Below are positions 9,521 to 18,246 of a stretch of DNA of 64,000 nt, piece by piece. Below the pieces are notes generated by a model. That model was given only the letters and a program-made list of their open reading frames with translations, was not told the DNA's origin and did no database searches. The DNA comes from Leptolinea sp. HRD-7 (GTDB lineage: Bacteria > Chloroflexota > Anaerolineae > Anaerolineales > Anaerolineaceae), in NCBI GenBank assembly GCA_024363285.1, contig AP024710.1:1431001-1495000 (forward strand), read 5' to 3'. Every line of letters begins with the position of its first letter. Within the stretch, counting starts at the first letter, position 1. The position numbers were made by a program, and so were the translations under genes.

Positions 9521-10642
9521 TCAGTCCAGTTGTTTACGGAATCGCAGCGCGGTGGCGGCCATTACGAGAAGAGCGAAGAAACACAATGCCAGAATCTCCG
9601 GTATCAGAACTTCGGCTCCGGTACCTTTGAGCACGATACCACGGGCGATGATCAGAAAGTAGCGCAGCGGTATGGCATAACTGATCACCTGCAGGAAAGT
9701 GGGCATAGCCGCCAACGGAAACATGAAACCGGATAAAAATATCGATGGCAGCAGGGTGAACATGGTGGTCAACATGGCTTCCTGTTGGGTGTTTGCCACG
9801 GTAGAGATCAAGAGCCCGATGCCCAGCGTGGTGATGAGGAACAGGCAGGACAGGACCAGCAAAAGCAGCAGGCTGCCATTGATGGGAACATTGAACAGCA
9901 GTACTCCCGCTACCAGGATTTCAATCATGTCAAAGAAGGCGATAAGTACGTATGGCAGCATTTTTCCCGCCACCAGCTCCCACGAACGAATGGGCGTGAC
10001 GATCAACTGCTCGATGGTGCCGCGTTCACGCTCGCGCACAATGGATGTGGATGTGAGGAAGGTGGTAAGGAATTGCAGTATCATTCCGATCAACGCGGGG
10101 ATCATGTAATACGCGGTGATCATCCCGGGGTTGTACCAGACCTGTGTGCGCACGTCGATGGGAAGCTGGCTTTGAACCGGTTTCATGGTGCGGCTGGCCA
10201 TCAGTTTGGTGGCCTGCGATTGGCCCACCATAATGGCCGTGGTCAATGCGGTACCGGCTACATTGGGGTCTGATCCATCGATAATGAATGCCACCGTGCC
10301 TACCCGGCCGGCGACAATATCTCGTCCATAGCCCGGCGGGATGATGATCGCCGCTCGAGCCTGGTTGCTTTCGATCAGATAGTTCATTTCGTCTTCTGAT
10401 GTGATGTAATATTCGAGAGTGAAGTAATCTGACGCGCGATACGCGTCTAACAACGCGCGTGACTGACTGGTGTGGTCGCGATCCAGCACGGCCAGAGGGA
10501 TATTTCGCACATCATTGGTGATGGCATACCCGAGTAAAAAGAGCATGGCGATCGGGTAGATCAACGTTAAAACCAGCGTACGTGGATCGCGGATGATCTG
10601 GATAAATTCTTTACGGATGAGCGAGGCCAGTCGTTGTTTCAT
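9521..10642 (-). CDS. ABC-2 type export permease (YbhS/YbhR-like)
   Basis: Starting at the ATG at 10642 gives 373 residues beginning MKQRLASLIRKEF, the usual start for this family; the open frame continues upstream, but only inside the TetR gene. One N-terminal helix, a large extracytoplasmic domain (about 45-175) and five C-terminal helices match ABC-2 permeases with the RERERGTIEQL motif after helix 2. The gene overlaps the TetR gene by 32 bp. Only one permease is present, against two (YbhS, YbhR) in E. coli, so it may act as a homodimer. Likely cargo is a drug or toxic metabolite. Confidence 0.88.
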   Translation of the reverse strand: MKQRLASLIRKEFIQIIRDPRTLVLTLIYPIAMLFLLGYAITNDVRNIPLAVLDRDHTSQSRALLDAYRASDYFTLEYYITSEDEMNYLIESNQARAAIIIPPGYGRDIVAGRVGTVAFIIDGSDPNVAGTALTTAIMVGQSQATKLMASRTMKPVQSQLPIDVRTQVWYNPGMITAYYMIPALIGMILQFLTTFLTSTSIVRERERGTIEQLIVTPIRSWELVAGKMLPYVLIAFFDMIEILVAGVLLFNVPINGSLLLLLVLSCLFLITTLGIGLLISTVANTQQEAMLTTMFTLLPSIFLSGFMFPLAAMPTFLQVISYAIPLRYFLIIARGIVLKGTGAEVLIPEILALCFFALLVMAATALRFRKQLD

Positions 10643-11264
10643 GTTTCTTTTTCCGTAAAGGATCAGAGTCGTCCAACACACCGAAAAGATATAAGTCAAC
10701 GAACTGATCCAATGAGGATGGATCGGTGGCGCATCCGGGCAGGTCTTTTAACAATATACCCGTGATGTAATACGAAAAGAACAGACCGATGAATGAACGA
10801 AGAAGGATAGGTTCGGGTATCTCTCGAAAACGGCCTTTTTTTCCGCGAACGTTTCTATTCAATCCGGCCAGATGAGGAACAATTGCCTGATACAGGTCGG
10901 GGACATGTACCGCTTTGAATTCGACGATCTCAATGAACATCATGTGAAAAAGATCCGGCCGGTTGAGCAGCTCGCTTACCAGCGCACGAGCAGCCCCGCG
11001 AACCAGGTCTTCAATTGTGTCTCCTTCCACCTGGTCCATCAATGGAATGATCTGATGGTATGGATGCTTTTCCCGGATGACAGATACCCAGATATCTTCC
11101 TTGGTGGTAAAGTGGTTGTAGACAGCGCCTACAGTCACCCCCGCGAGATGGCTTATATCACGCAATGATGTGGCGTTGTAACCTTTTTCAATAAACAACC
11201 GGTAGGCGGCATCAATGATATGGGTACGGGTTTCAGCGCTTTTTTCTCGGTTTGATCGTGGCAT
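10611..11264 (-). CDS. TetR-family transcriptional repressor of the exporter operon
   Basis: The 217-residue protein has the TetR N-terminal helix-turn-helix at residues 12-58 (ATSLRDISHLAGVTVGAVYNHF), followed by a ligand domain without clear family motifs. It is the first gene of the hlyD-ABC-ABC-permease operon, in the same position as CecR (YbiH) in the ybh operon. It most likely represses its own operon until an inducer binds. A palindrome inside its promoter (11288-11305) is a likely operator. The start has AAGGGA upstream. Confidence 0.9.
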   Translation of the reverse strand: MPRSNREKSAETRTHIIDAAYRLFIEKGYNATSLRDISHLAGVTVGAVYNHFTTKEDIWVSVIREKHPYHQIIPLMDQVEGDTIEDLVRGAARALVSELLNRPDLFHMMFIEIVEFKAVHVPDLYQAIVPHLAGLNRNVRGKKGRFREIPEPILLRSFIGLFFSYYITGILLKDLPGCATDPSSLDQFVDLYLFGVLDDSDPLRKKKHETTTGLAHP

Positions 11265-11280
11265 GATGTCCCTTTGCTTG

Positions 11281-11309
11281 ATTATAGATAACGAATGTTC
11301 ATTATGTAT
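11281..11309 (-). promoter_or_regulatory. Candidate promoter and TetR operator of the exporter operon
   Basis: Reading the minus strand, TATAAT lies at 11281-11286 and a weak -35 at 11304-11309, 17 bp apart. The spacer holds the imperfect palindrome ATAACGAAT-GTTCATTAT (11288-11305, 7 of 9 pairs). A plus-strand TATAAT at 11307-11312 may serve the divergent methyltransferase gene. Confidence 0.5.
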
Positions 11310-11402
11310 AATATATCATTTTCCTGGCTGTTGCAAGAGGAAAAAAAGACCGATCCACGTATTACAATGAGTATCCTTATCTTGATTGCAACGAGGCATT
11401 CT

Positions 11403-12110
11403 ATGAAATTCTCCAAAAGCGCGGCGTATGACCCTGAATTTGTTCGAGCCAATATGATGGGGCCGAATTCTATGAAAACTCTGGAAGAATTGGCCGGTTA
11501 CATGAACTTTAAACCCGGAATGCGTGTCTTAGACCTTGGCTGCGGTACCGGTTTGACATCCATTTTTCTAGCCCGTGAATTTGGCGTCACAGTCTTCGCG
11601 ACCGATCTGTGGGTCAGTGCTACAGAGAATTATGAACGATTCCTGTCAATGGGTGTGGCCGATAGAGTCATTCCCATTCACGCCGAAGCCCACGACCTGC
11701 CTTATGCTGAAGCCTACTTCGACGCGGCCGTCAGTATTGACGCCTTTCATTATTTCGGACACGAGGCGGATTATCTGGATAAGCACCTGGCACCCCTCAT
11801 CAAACCCGGCGGGCAAATTGCCGTGGCTGTTCCTGGTTTTATAGAAGAGTATGGTGAAAACATCCCGATGGATATCAGCCCCTATGTGAAACCGGAATAC
11901 AATTTTCACTCCTGCAACTGGTGGCAAAGCCTGTGGGAGAAGTCACCCCTGGTAAAGAATACTGTCAGCCGCTCTCTGGAGTGCTGCGCGGAAGCCTGGG
12001 CGGATTGGCTGGCCAGCTATAATCCGTATGCCATTTCTGACCGCGAAATGATGAAAGCCGAAGGCGGACGATTTTTTAATCTGGTAGGAATGACCGCGGA
12101 ACGGGTTTGA
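11403..12110 (+). CDS. Class I SAM-dependent methyltransferase
   Basis: Starting at the ATG at 11403 (GAGG eight bases upstream) gives 235 residues. The SAM-binding motif I VLDLGCGTGLTS is near residues 39-50, the acidic end of strand 2 is FATDLW, and the post-motif segment AVSIDAFHYFG is present, so the fold is clear. The C-terminal half has WADWLASYNPYAI, as in a group of small-molecule methyltransferases. The gene is divergent from the exporter repressor, so it could be controlled by the same TetR protein and might modify the exported compound; that is only inference. Confidence 0.82.
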   Translation: MKFSKSAAYDPEFVRANMMGPNSMKTLEELAGYMNFKPGMRVLDLGCGTGLTSIFLAREFGVTVFATDLWVSATENYERFLSMGVADRVIPIHAEAHDLPYAEAYFDAAVSIDAFHYFGHEADYLDKHLAPLIKPGGQIAVAVPGFIEEYGENIPMDISPYVKPEYNFHSCNWWQSLWEKSPLVKNTVSRSLECCAEAWADWLASYNPYAISDREMMKAEGGRFFNLVGMTAERV

Positions 12111-12123
12111 CTGGTTTCCGGCT

Positions 12124-12735
12124 CTATCCGTTTTCTTCTCGGATAGCGCGAAGAGGTCCCAGCACTGAGAGGCGAGATAGTATCGATGCCATTTCCTCCG
12201 GGGATTCCCGGCAACCGTGTTCCAGCCACGACTGAATAACACCCATGTGAGCAGCCGCGATATAGGAGATCAAATACTCCGTTGGAATTGTCAAACCAGT
12301 GTTTGCCTGGGAAATGAACAATCCCAATTGTTCCAGGTTATTCTCCATCGCTTTCTTCATGCGGCCTTGAAAATTGGGATTGGCTTTCAAGCCTAAAATG
12401 GCATGCATGATGCGTGATTTGCTCTGAATATATTCAAAAATGGTGACCAAAACAGGGAGAGGCTGACTGGTATTCAGGTAGTCTTCGAACCCTCCGGTCA
12501 TTTCTTTCATTAGAATGTTCTTCAAGCCGTCAATGATCTCTTTTTCTGTCTGATCTAGAAGGTCAAATTTATCATGATAATGAAGGTAAAATGTACCCCG
12601 GTTTATATTGGCGCGTTCAGCAATATCTTTGATGGAGATTGACTCAAACCCGATCTCTTCAATAAGGTCGATCATGGCATCGCGGATAGATTCACGGGTA
12701 CGCAATATCCTGCGGTCAATTCGGTCTTCAGGCAT
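12124..12735 (-). CDS. TetR-family transcriptional regulator
   Basis: The 203-residue protein has a TetR helix-turn-helix at residues 10-57 (SISIKDIAERANINRGTFYLHYHDKFDLL). The YLHYHDKFDL form resembles the DhaS-like branch of TetR proteins with a C-terminal TetR_C_8-type domain. The start has a strong GGGAGG site. The patatin gene is divergent across a 200-bp spacer with several related inverted motifs (TTACCCGG at 12813, CCGGGTAA at 12923), so it may control itself and that lipase. Confidence 0.88.
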   Translation of the reverse strand: MPEDRIDRRILRTRESIRDAMIDLIEEIGFESISIKDIAERANINRGTFYLHYHDKFDLLDQTEKEIIDGLKNILMKEMTGGFEDYLNTSQPLPVLVTIFEYIQSKSRIMHAILGLKANPNFQGRMKKAMENNLEQLGLFISQANTGLTIPTEYLISYIAAAHMGVIQSWLEHGCRESPEEMASILSRLSVLGPLRAIREENG

Positions 12736-12812
12736 TATGCTTCCTCCCTTTATTCGACACTATGATTGTGTATGTTGAAAAAGCGACAGCAGGCCGGTCA
12801 TTGGTTCTTGAT

Positions 12813-12930
12813 TACCCGGATGTGATTAATTATACTAATGACAGAGCTGATATTCAACACACTGTCAATTAACGGGTTAAGGGTACGCAACCGGTTGACC
12901 TTTGAAACGTATACTACATTAACCGGGTAA
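12813..12930. promoter_or_regulatory. Possible operator motifs between TetR and patatin genes
   Basis: TTACCCGG occurs at 12813-12820 and its complement CCGGGTAA at 12923-12930; a related ATTAACGGGTTAA lies at 12868-12880 and an AACCGGTT palindrome at 12889-12896. The recurrence in one divergent spacer suggests regulator binding. No standard promoter spacing was found. Confidence 0.35.
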
Positions 12931-12935
12931 CACAA

Positions 12936-13859
12936 ATGAAAAACGGAAATAAAAAACAACTGGCTTTTGTTCTTGGCGGTGGGGGTTCAAGGGGAGCCCT
13001 GCAAGTGGGTGCGCTGCGTGCCTTGATTGAGGCCGGCTATCAGCCGGATCTGGTTACCGGTACATCGATCGGGGCGGCCAATGGCGCGTTCCTGGCGGTC
13101 AATGGATTTACGCTGACTGGAATCTCGAAGCTGGAAAAAATCTGGCAAAAAACCGTTGACAAAGACCTCATGCCTGCCAATATGTGGTGGCAAACGATGC
13201 AGTTATTGTTCCGCAAGCCAAATGGACATCCTACAAACCGGATTCGGGAGTTTGCCATAGAAAACGGTATTACTCCCGATATCCGATTTAAAGATCTGGA
13301 CAGCCCATTCTTTTACCCGGTGGCTGCTGACTTGAATTCTGGAAAGCCGCGTGTATTTGGTGTGAATCCAAACGAAAAAGTACTGGATAGTATCCTGGCT
13401 TCGATGACATTGCCGCCGTGGATGATCCCCATTGAGAAGGATGAACAATATCTAATGGACGGAGGCGCGGTTTCCAATCTGCCGATCGAAGCCGCACTGG
13501 ATCAGGGCGCTACAGAGATCATCGCGCTGGATCTGCTGGACCCGGAAGAAGAAGATGACTCTGTAACTCCGGGTATTCGTCCATTCTTATGGAAGTTGAA
13601 TCGCACCGTAGAAGTGCGTCAATTGGAACTGGAAAAGAAACTGGCGGAAGCCAGAGGCGTTGATGTTAAACACATCGTGTTGAAGAGCGAACCCTGGGTT
13701 CCGATGTGGGATTTCCGAAAATCGATCGAATTAATGGAACACGGGTACCATGTTACCCGCACAGCTATGAAGACCTGGGAGCAAAAACCAAAACCAGCCT
13801 GGTGGACGCCGGCTGGTTTCAAGTCAACTGTGGAAGGGTTGGTCCGAATTCTAGATTAA
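12936..13859 (+). CDS. Patatin-like phospholipase (RssA/YchK-type)
   Basis: The 307-residue cytoplasmic protein has all patatin catalytic elements: oxyanion hole GGGGSRGALQVG at about 14-25, nucleophile Ser44 in GTSIG, and the catalytic Asp in DGGAVSNLP near residue 174. These enzymes hydrolyse acyl chains from phospholipids or other lipids with a Ser-Asp dyad. It lacks a signal peptide. The ATG at 12936 has no clear Shine-Dalgarno sequence. It is divergent from a TetR gene and converges with the TetA-like MFS gene, leaving only 9 bp. Confidence 0.9.
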   Translation: MKNGNKKQLAFVLGGGGSRGALQVGALRALIEAGYQPDLVTGTSIGAANGAFLAVNGFTLTGISKLEKIWQKTVDKDLMPANMWWQTMQLLFRKPNGHPTNRIREFAIENGITPDIRFKDLDSPFFYPVAADLNSGKPRVFGVNPNEKVLDSILASMTLPPWMIPIEKDEQYLMDGGAVSNLPIEAALDQGATEIIALDLLDPEEEDDSVTPGIRPFLWKLNRTVEVRQLELEKKLAEARGVDVKHIVLKSEPWVPMWDFRKSIELMEHGYHVTRTAMKTWEQKPKPAWWTPAGFKSTVEGLVRILD

Positions 13860-13868
13860 GCAATTTAA

Positions 13869-15119
13869 TTATGCCATTTGAGCCAGGCGTTCTTTTTTTG
13901 AAGGAAGGATAACCTTTCGGTACGTAAATAGCACTACCCAGGCCATCAAAACGGCGCTGAATACACCCGGCGCCCATACGCCCAGCCGCTCTAACAGCAG
14001 ACCGCCAATGGTGGGACCGATCACCCGGGTGAAGGCTTCAAGCGATGAAGCGATGCCCAGCATACCGCCCACTTCTTCCCGGCTGACGGATTTGCTGATG
14101 GAACTCTGGATCACGGTATTCAACACGCCGCCAGAAAGAGACATGGGCAGCAGGACGATCAACAATGGAATAAGATCGCGGGTGAACGCCCAGCCAAGCA
14201 ACGACAGGCCCATGATCCACAGGCCGGTGATGATCAGCACATTCTCACGGTAGCGTTTGGTCAGCGGAGCAATAAGCCCCACCTGTGTGACCACAGAGAG
14301 AATGCCCACATACGCGAGTACGTAACCGGTGGTCTGTGATGACAGCCCGATAACCTGAGCGAACAATGAGAAGATGTTTTGAAACATCACAAACGCCAGC
14401 CCGTAAAAAAAGCGGATATGCAGCAACGGCCCCACACCCGGGCGCTGCAGAGCTTCAAACAGCGCGTTGACCGTGAACGGCGGTTTCTTCCGTAGCGCGG
14501 AAGTGGCATGGAGTTCATCCGTCAGTGATTCCGGCAGTAGGAAGTAGATTAACAGCAGGTTCATGAAGGCAACGCCTGCCGCGGCTAAAGCCGGAAGGTT
14601 GTAGCCCCACTGAGAGAGTAACCCACCGGTGGCGGGGCCGATGATGAACCCCAACCCGAACGCCGCTCCGATCATCCCCAGGCTTTTTGCCCGGTTGCTT
14701 TCATCGGTGATATCGGCGATATACGCCTGTGCCACGGTGATGTTGCCGCCGGTCAGACCGTCAAGGATACGGCTGATAAATAACACGGCGAGAATAAACA
14801 CGTTTGCCGCGGCAGGCGCGAAAATGTTCGCGATACCCTGCCCGACAGGTTCCGCGAAGGCCAGCAACAGGAACCCGGTGAATGTGCCGGCAACCGAGAA
14901 CAACAGAACAGGGCGGCGGCCGTAGCGGTCGGAGAGCCGCCCGAGGATGGGCGAGCCGATCAACTGGGCGGCGGCGTATGAGGCTACCAGAAAACCGACC
15001 ACAGCGGCAGAAGCGCCGAATGATTCGGCGTAATACGGCAGCAGCGGCAGAATGAGGCTGAAGCCGAGCATATCGACAAAGACTATAAAGAAAATGGTGA
15101 GGAGGCGTGAACGATTCAT
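13869..15119 (-). CDS. MFS transporter, TetA/drug:H+ antiporter-like
   Basis: The 416-residue protein has 12 predicted helices. The signature between helices 2 and 3, GRLSDRYGRRPVLL, and helix 1 FVDMLGFSLILPLLPYY place it in the 12-helix drug:H+ antiporter group that includes TetA. Helix 5 has GPATGGLLSQWG (motif C). Such proteins export drugs or metabolites. No regulator is adjacent on its strand. The start has AAGGGA upstream. Resistance function cannot be assigned from sequence alone. Confidence 0.87.
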   Translation of the reverse strand: MNRSRLLTIFFIVFVDMLGFSLILPLLPYYAESFGASAAVVGFLVASYAAAQLIGSPILGRLSDRYGRRPVLLFSVAGTFTGFLLLAFAEPVGQGIANIFAPAAANVFILAVLFISRILDGLTGGNITVAQAYIADITDESNRAKSLGMIGAAFGLGFIIGPATGGLLSQWGYNLPALAAAGVAFMNLLLIYFLLPESLTDELHATSALRKKPPFTVNALFEALQRPGVGPLLHIRFFYGLAFVMFQNIFSLFAQVIGLSSQTTGYVLAYVGILSVVTQVGLIAPLTKRYRENVLIITGLWIMGLSLLGWAFTRDLIPLLIVLLPMSLSGGVLNTVIQSSISKSVSREEVGGMLGIASSLEAFTRVIGPTIGGLLLERLGVWAPGVFSAVLMAWVVLFTYRKVILPSKKERLAQMA

Positions 15120-15224
15120 GAACGTATTCCCTTGCGCTTGATTTATATAACGAAATGGTAATCCCGCCGGCAGAGTAATTCCACTAATCGTATAAAGTTT
15201 GTATAAATCATTGAAAGGGATTAA

Positions 15225-16004
15225 TTATTTCAAGAAGAAACCGGCAGCCTTTTGGACTTCCGGATGGGTATCACGATTGATAATAGCAATGGTGTCTTCA
15301 GGCACACGCTGATTGTGCAGTGACAGACTTCGCAGGGCATCGCAGCGCATCACAGTAACGGATTCTGTACTAATTATTTCTTCCAGTAATTCTCTGACCT
15401 CTGCCGAGGGAAAAGACTGGAACGCGCGTACCAGCTTCCAGCGCATCAGATCGTCACCGGCTGACTCGTTGTACAGGTCCAGCAAGATTTCTTCTGAGCG
15501 TGTATTTTTGGAAGTGAACGCGATGTGACCGATGGCGTCCACTAACTCCAACCGGACGGCTCGGTCACCCTGCCGGATAGCCTCTTCCAGAGAGGGAAGG
15601 GCTCTTTCGCCCACGCGGATGATCACCCGTACGGCCAGGTCACGCGGCAGCGGGTAGCTCTTCTTGTAGAACCCGGTTTCGGGAACGGCGTGGTACTGGT
15701 TATTGCCAATTTTGCCAAGCAGCGAAATGAGCGCGGGGAGGGCCGGCAGTCCAATGGCCGCCAGCGATTCGCCGTCAGCCAGGCGCGCGTACAGGGCCTT
15801 TTCTGTGCGCAGCCGTTCACACAACGCGTTGACAGCCTCCGCGCAGCGCCGGTCTCCTAACAGCCGGGCGGCGGCCGCCCGGGTTCGCGGATGGGGGTCA
15901 TCCAACCGGAAGATCAGTTCCCCATCCGTCAAATGGCGGAATGGTTCCAGGTCACAGGTGGTGATCTCACCGCGTTGTTTTCGGGCCGTCGATTGGCCTT
16001 TCAA
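15225..16004 (-). CDS. HEAT-repeat domain protein
   Basis: The 259-residue protein starts with TTG (AGGGA upstream); no ATG or GTG occurs near the N-terminus. It is built from HEAT/PBS-lyase-like helical repeats: RTRAAAARLLGDRRCAEAV near 41-59, LPALPALISLLGKI near 89, VRLELVDAIGHIA near 146 and MRCDALRSLSLH near 225. Such solenoids bind proteins. The bases around the start form a GGCCTT-TC-AAGGCC palindrome (15995-16008). It is divergent from the deaminase gene. No catalytic motif is visible and the function is unknown. Confidence 0.7.
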   Translation of the reverse strand: MKGQSTARKQRGEITTCDLEPFRHLTDGELIFRLDDPHPRTRAAAARLLGDRRCAEAVNALCERLRTEKALYARLADGESLAAIGLPALPALISLLGKIGNNQYHAVPETGFYKKSYPLPRDLAVRVIIRVGERALPSLEEAIRQGDRAVRLELVDAIGHIAFTSKNTRSEEILLDLYNESAGDDLMRWKLVRAFQSFPSAEVRELLEEIISTESVTVMRCDALRSLSLHNQRVPEDTIAIINRDTHPEVQKAAGFFLK

Positions 16005-16061
16005 GGCCTGTCCCTTCTGTTCGATGGGTACAATAGTATCATCAGGTTAAAGGAGCGGGCT

Positions 16062-16535
16062 ATGAACGAACAGGATATCCAGTATTTGCGCGAGGCCATT
16101 GAAGTGGCGTGGAGTGCCCGGAAACGCGGCAACCATCCATTCGGCGCCATACTGGTGGACGGCGAAGGCCGCGAGGTGCTGCGTGCCGAAAACAGTGTGG
16201 TGACCGGGCATGATGTGACCAACCACGCCGAGACCAACCTGGTGCGTCTGGCTTCAGGCCGTTTTTCCCCGAAGGAACTGGCGGATTGCACCCTGTATAC
16301 CAGCACCGAACCCTGCGCCATGTGTTCCGGCGCCATCCACTGGAGCCGCATCGGGCGGGTGGTGTACGCGCTGAGCGAAGAAGGATTGTATGAGATCACC
16401 GGCCCGTCACCTGAGAACCTGCTATTACCCTGCCGTGAGGTGTTCGGTCACAGCGGGCAACCCGTGCGGGTTGACGGTCCCTGCGATGAACTGGAAGCCG
16501 ACGCTCGGGCTGTTCATGCCGGATTCTGGCGATAA
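16062..16535 (+). CDS. Nucleoside/guanine deaminase (CDA-fold zinc enzyme)
   Basis: The start at the ATG at 16062 has an AAAGGAG site and gives 157 residues. The zinc site of the cytidine-deaminase fold is complete: NHAETN (His ligand and catalytic Glu) and EPCAMCSGAI (the two Cys ligands). The sequence is closer to guanine deaminase/tRNA-adenosine deaminase relatives than to cytidine deaminase (HPFGAILVD, RIGRVVYALS). It probably deaminates a purine base or nucleoside in salvage. The open frame upstream overlaps the divergent HEAT gene and is not used. Confidence 0.85.
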   Translation: MNEQDIQYLREAIEVAWSARKRGNHPFGAILVDGEGREVLRAENSVVTGHDVTNHAETNLVRLASGRFSPKELADCTLYTSTEPCAMCSGAIHWSRIGRVVYALSEEGLYEITGPSPENLLLPCREVFGHSGQPVRVDGPCDELEADARAVHAGFWR

Positions 16536-16552
16536 ACCGGCATTGTTTTCTG

Positions 16553-16570
16553 TATAATAGTCGCATGGCA
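16553..16570 (+). promoter_or_regulatory. TATAAT box 6 nt before the TfoX-like start codon (possible leaderless promoter)
   Basis: TATAAT at 16553-16558 is followed by six bases and then ATG at 16565. A normal +1 about 7 nt after the box would fall on or next to the ATG. No Shine-Dalgarno sequence is present. Confidence 0.5.
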
Positions 16571-16891
16571 AGCCAACTGGAAACGCTCCAATTTCTTCAA
16601 GAACAAATGTCGGGCGCGGGACTCATCACCTACCGCAAGATGTTCGGGGAATACACCATGTACTGCGAGGGCAAAGTCATCGCGCTGGTATGTGACGACC
16701 AGTTGTTCCTCAAACCAACCGCCGCCGCGCGCGCCTACCTGGGTGACAGCCTGGAGGAAGCCCCGGCGTACCCGGGATCAAAGTTGTATTACCTGATCCC
16801 CGGCGACAAATGGGACGACCGTGACTGGCTGTGCGGCCTGATCCGTGCCACAATGCCGGAATTGCCCGAACCCAAACCGAAAAAGAAATAA
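16565..16891 (+). CDS. TfoX/Sxy N-terminal domain protein
   Basis: The 108-residue protein matches the TfoX N-terminal domain: GLITYRKMFGEYTMYCEGKVIALVCDDQLFLK, where the phrase RKMFGEYxxY is characteristic, and a DDRDWLCGLIR tail. In gamma-proteobacteria TfoX/Sxy controls competence, but stand-alone domains are common elsewhere and their role is unknown. A basic end (PKPKKK) follows. It starts just after the deaminase gene, from what looks like its own leaderless promoter, and leads into the nitroreductase gene. Confidence 0.82.
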   Translation: MASQLETLQFLQEQMSGAGLITYRKMFGEYTMYCEGKVIALVCDDQLFLKPTAAARAYLGDSLEEAPAYPGSKLYYLIPGDKWDDRDWLCGLIRATMPELPEPKPKKK

Positions 16892-16922
16892 TTTCTAGAA
16901 ATAATTAATCCTGGAGCCGACC

Positions 16923-17687
16923 TTGAACGATACCTTGAAGCTCATTCACGACCGCCGGTCTACGCGCGCGTTTGACGACAAACCGATCCCCTATGATGTG
17001 GTGGAGTCGCTGATCAAGTTCACCCTGCGCGCCCCCACGGCCGGCAACATGATGCTCTACACCATCCTCAAGGTGGACGACCCGGAAATGAAGCAGAAGC
17101 TGGCTGAATCGTGCGATCATCAGCCGTTCATCGCGAAAGCCCCGTTGTTGCTGGTTTTCCTGGCGGATTACCAGCGCTGGTATGACTACTTCCTGCGTTC
17201 CGGCGCGGAAGAGCTGTGCAAAGAAAAAGGTATGCAGCCGCGCAAACCCGGCGTGGGCGACCTGATGCTGGCGGTGAATGATACCTTGATCGCCGCGCAG
17301 ACCGCCGTGATCGCCGCCGAGGCGCTGGGGCTGGGTACCTGCTACATCGGTGACATCCTTGAAAAGTACGAGTACCACCGCGACCTGTTCCGCCTGCCGA
17401 AATACGTTCTGCCCGTCACCATGCTGTGCGTGGGGTATCCGCGTGAGCGCGATGACGACCGTCCGCTTACCCGCCGCTTTGACCCGAAATTCGTGGTGCA
17501 GCACAACCATTACTACCGCCTCGAAGGCCTGGAGCTGGATATGATGTTCAAAGGGTTAGGACCCGAGAAGGTGGAAGAGGGCATGCCGAATTTCGGTCAG
17601 CAGATGTATCTGCGCAAGTTCGCGTCAGAATTCAGTGTGGAGATGACGCGCTCCGTCCAGGCAATGATCGATTCGTGGAATGCGTAG
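16923..17687 (+). CDS. Nitroreductase-family FMN oxidoreductase
   Basis: The 254-residue protein starts with TTG at 16923 after GGAG. The flavin-binding N-terminus DRRSTRAFDDKPI and RAPTAGNMM (about 10-43), and the later segment AAEALGLGTCYIGDI, are typical of the nitroreductase family, which reduces nitro compounds, quinones or flavins with NAD(P)H. The C-terminus beyond residue 200 is longer than in short family members. Its stop codon TAG lies inside a REP-like palindrome (17684-17709). Substrate unknown. Confidence 0.85.
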   Translation: MNDTLKLIHDRRSTRAFDDKPIPYDVVESLIKFTLRAPTAGNMMLYTILKVDDPEMKQKLAESCDHQPFIAKAPLLLVFLADYQRWYDYFLRSGAEELCKEKGMQPRKPGVGDLMLAVNDTLIAAQTAVIAAEALGLGTCYIGDILEKYEYHRDLFRLPKYVLPVTMLCVGYPRERDDDRPLTRRFDPKFVVQHNHYYRLEGLELDMMFKGLGPEKVEEGMPNFGQQMYLRKFASEFSVEMTRSVQAMIDSWNA

Positions 17688-17709
17688 GTTGGGTCATGAC
17701 CCAACCTAC
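17684..17709. repeat. REP-like palindrome, copy 1
   Basis: A perfect 26-nt palindrome: GTAGGTTGGGTCA followed by its exact complement. It starts within the nitroreductase stop codon (TAG at 17685-17687). Two more copies lie within the next 1.3 kb. Confidence 0.85.
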
Positions 17710-17775
17710 CGGATGTGTTTATGAGATCCGCGAATGGTAGAATCCCCTGTGACCATCAACAGGAGGAGAAACCCG

Positions 17776-18246
17776 ATGACCACCCCGTCCGAATGCGGCG
17801 CGTTGATTAAACAGATCAAAAATTTCCCGGCTGAACTCGAAGCCCTTTTAGCAAAATACCCCGAATCGCACTATGACCAACCTGTGCAGCCCGGCGAGTG
17901 GACGATCCGTCAGATCGTGCATCACCTCGCCGAAGCGCACATGAACGGTTTCATCCGCATGAAACTGGTGCTGGCTGAAAACAAACCCATCCTCAAACCC
18001 TACGACCAGGATGTGTGGGCGGCACAGGCAGACATGAAGCTGCCCCTGGAACCATCGCTGCAAATTCTGCGCGGGCTGCATATCCGTTGGGCTGAACTGC
18101 TGGAAAACGTCACCGCAAGTTACTGGGAACGCGGCGGAATTCACCTTGAGAACGGCCTGGTCACGTTGGACCAATTGCTGCATATTTACGCCGGTCACGG
18201 CCAGGCGCACCTGGACCAGATCCGCAAACTGTCACCGAACGAGTAG
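17776..18246 (+). CDS. DinB/YfiT-family metal-dependent protein
   Basis: The start at ATG 17776 follows AGGAGGAG and gives 156 residues. This is the DinB-like four-helix bundle with its three His ligands: WTIRQIVHHLAEAHMNG (about residue 50) and HGQAHLDQI near the end. The LLHIYAGHGQAHLDQI end and PGEWTIRQIVHHLAE segment are most like the YfiT/DinB_2 group, which includes bacillithiol- and mycothiol-dependent transferases. The actual reaction here is unknown. The TAG stop codon lies in REP-like copy 2. Confidence 0.85.
   Translation: MTTPSECGALIKQIKNFPAELEALLAKYPESHYDQPVQPGEWTIRQIVHHLAEAHMNGFIRMKLVLAENKPILKPYDQDVWAAQADMKLPLEPSLQILRGLHIRWAELLENVTASYWERGGIHLENGLVTLDQLLHIYAGHGQAHLDQIRKLSPNE

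Noticed and set aside
8803..9630. 275-codon plus-strand ORF opposite the ABC ATPase gene
   Set aside because: It lies fully antisense to a clear ATPase with Walker motifs, has a Ser/Arg-rich composition without family motifs and no ribosome-binding site.
9785..10273. 162-codon plus-strand ORF opposite the ABC permease
   Set aside because: Antisense shadow of a membrane protein gene, Gly/Gln/His-rich and without homology signs.
12895..12915. TTGACC and TATACT before the patatin gene as a promoter
   Set aside because: The boxes are only 9 bp apart, far from the 16-18 bp needed.
16905..17510. 201-codon minus-strand ORF opposite the nitroreductase gene
   Set aside because: Antisense to a recognised family gene; composition (His/Gln/Arg-rich) is that of a shadow frame.
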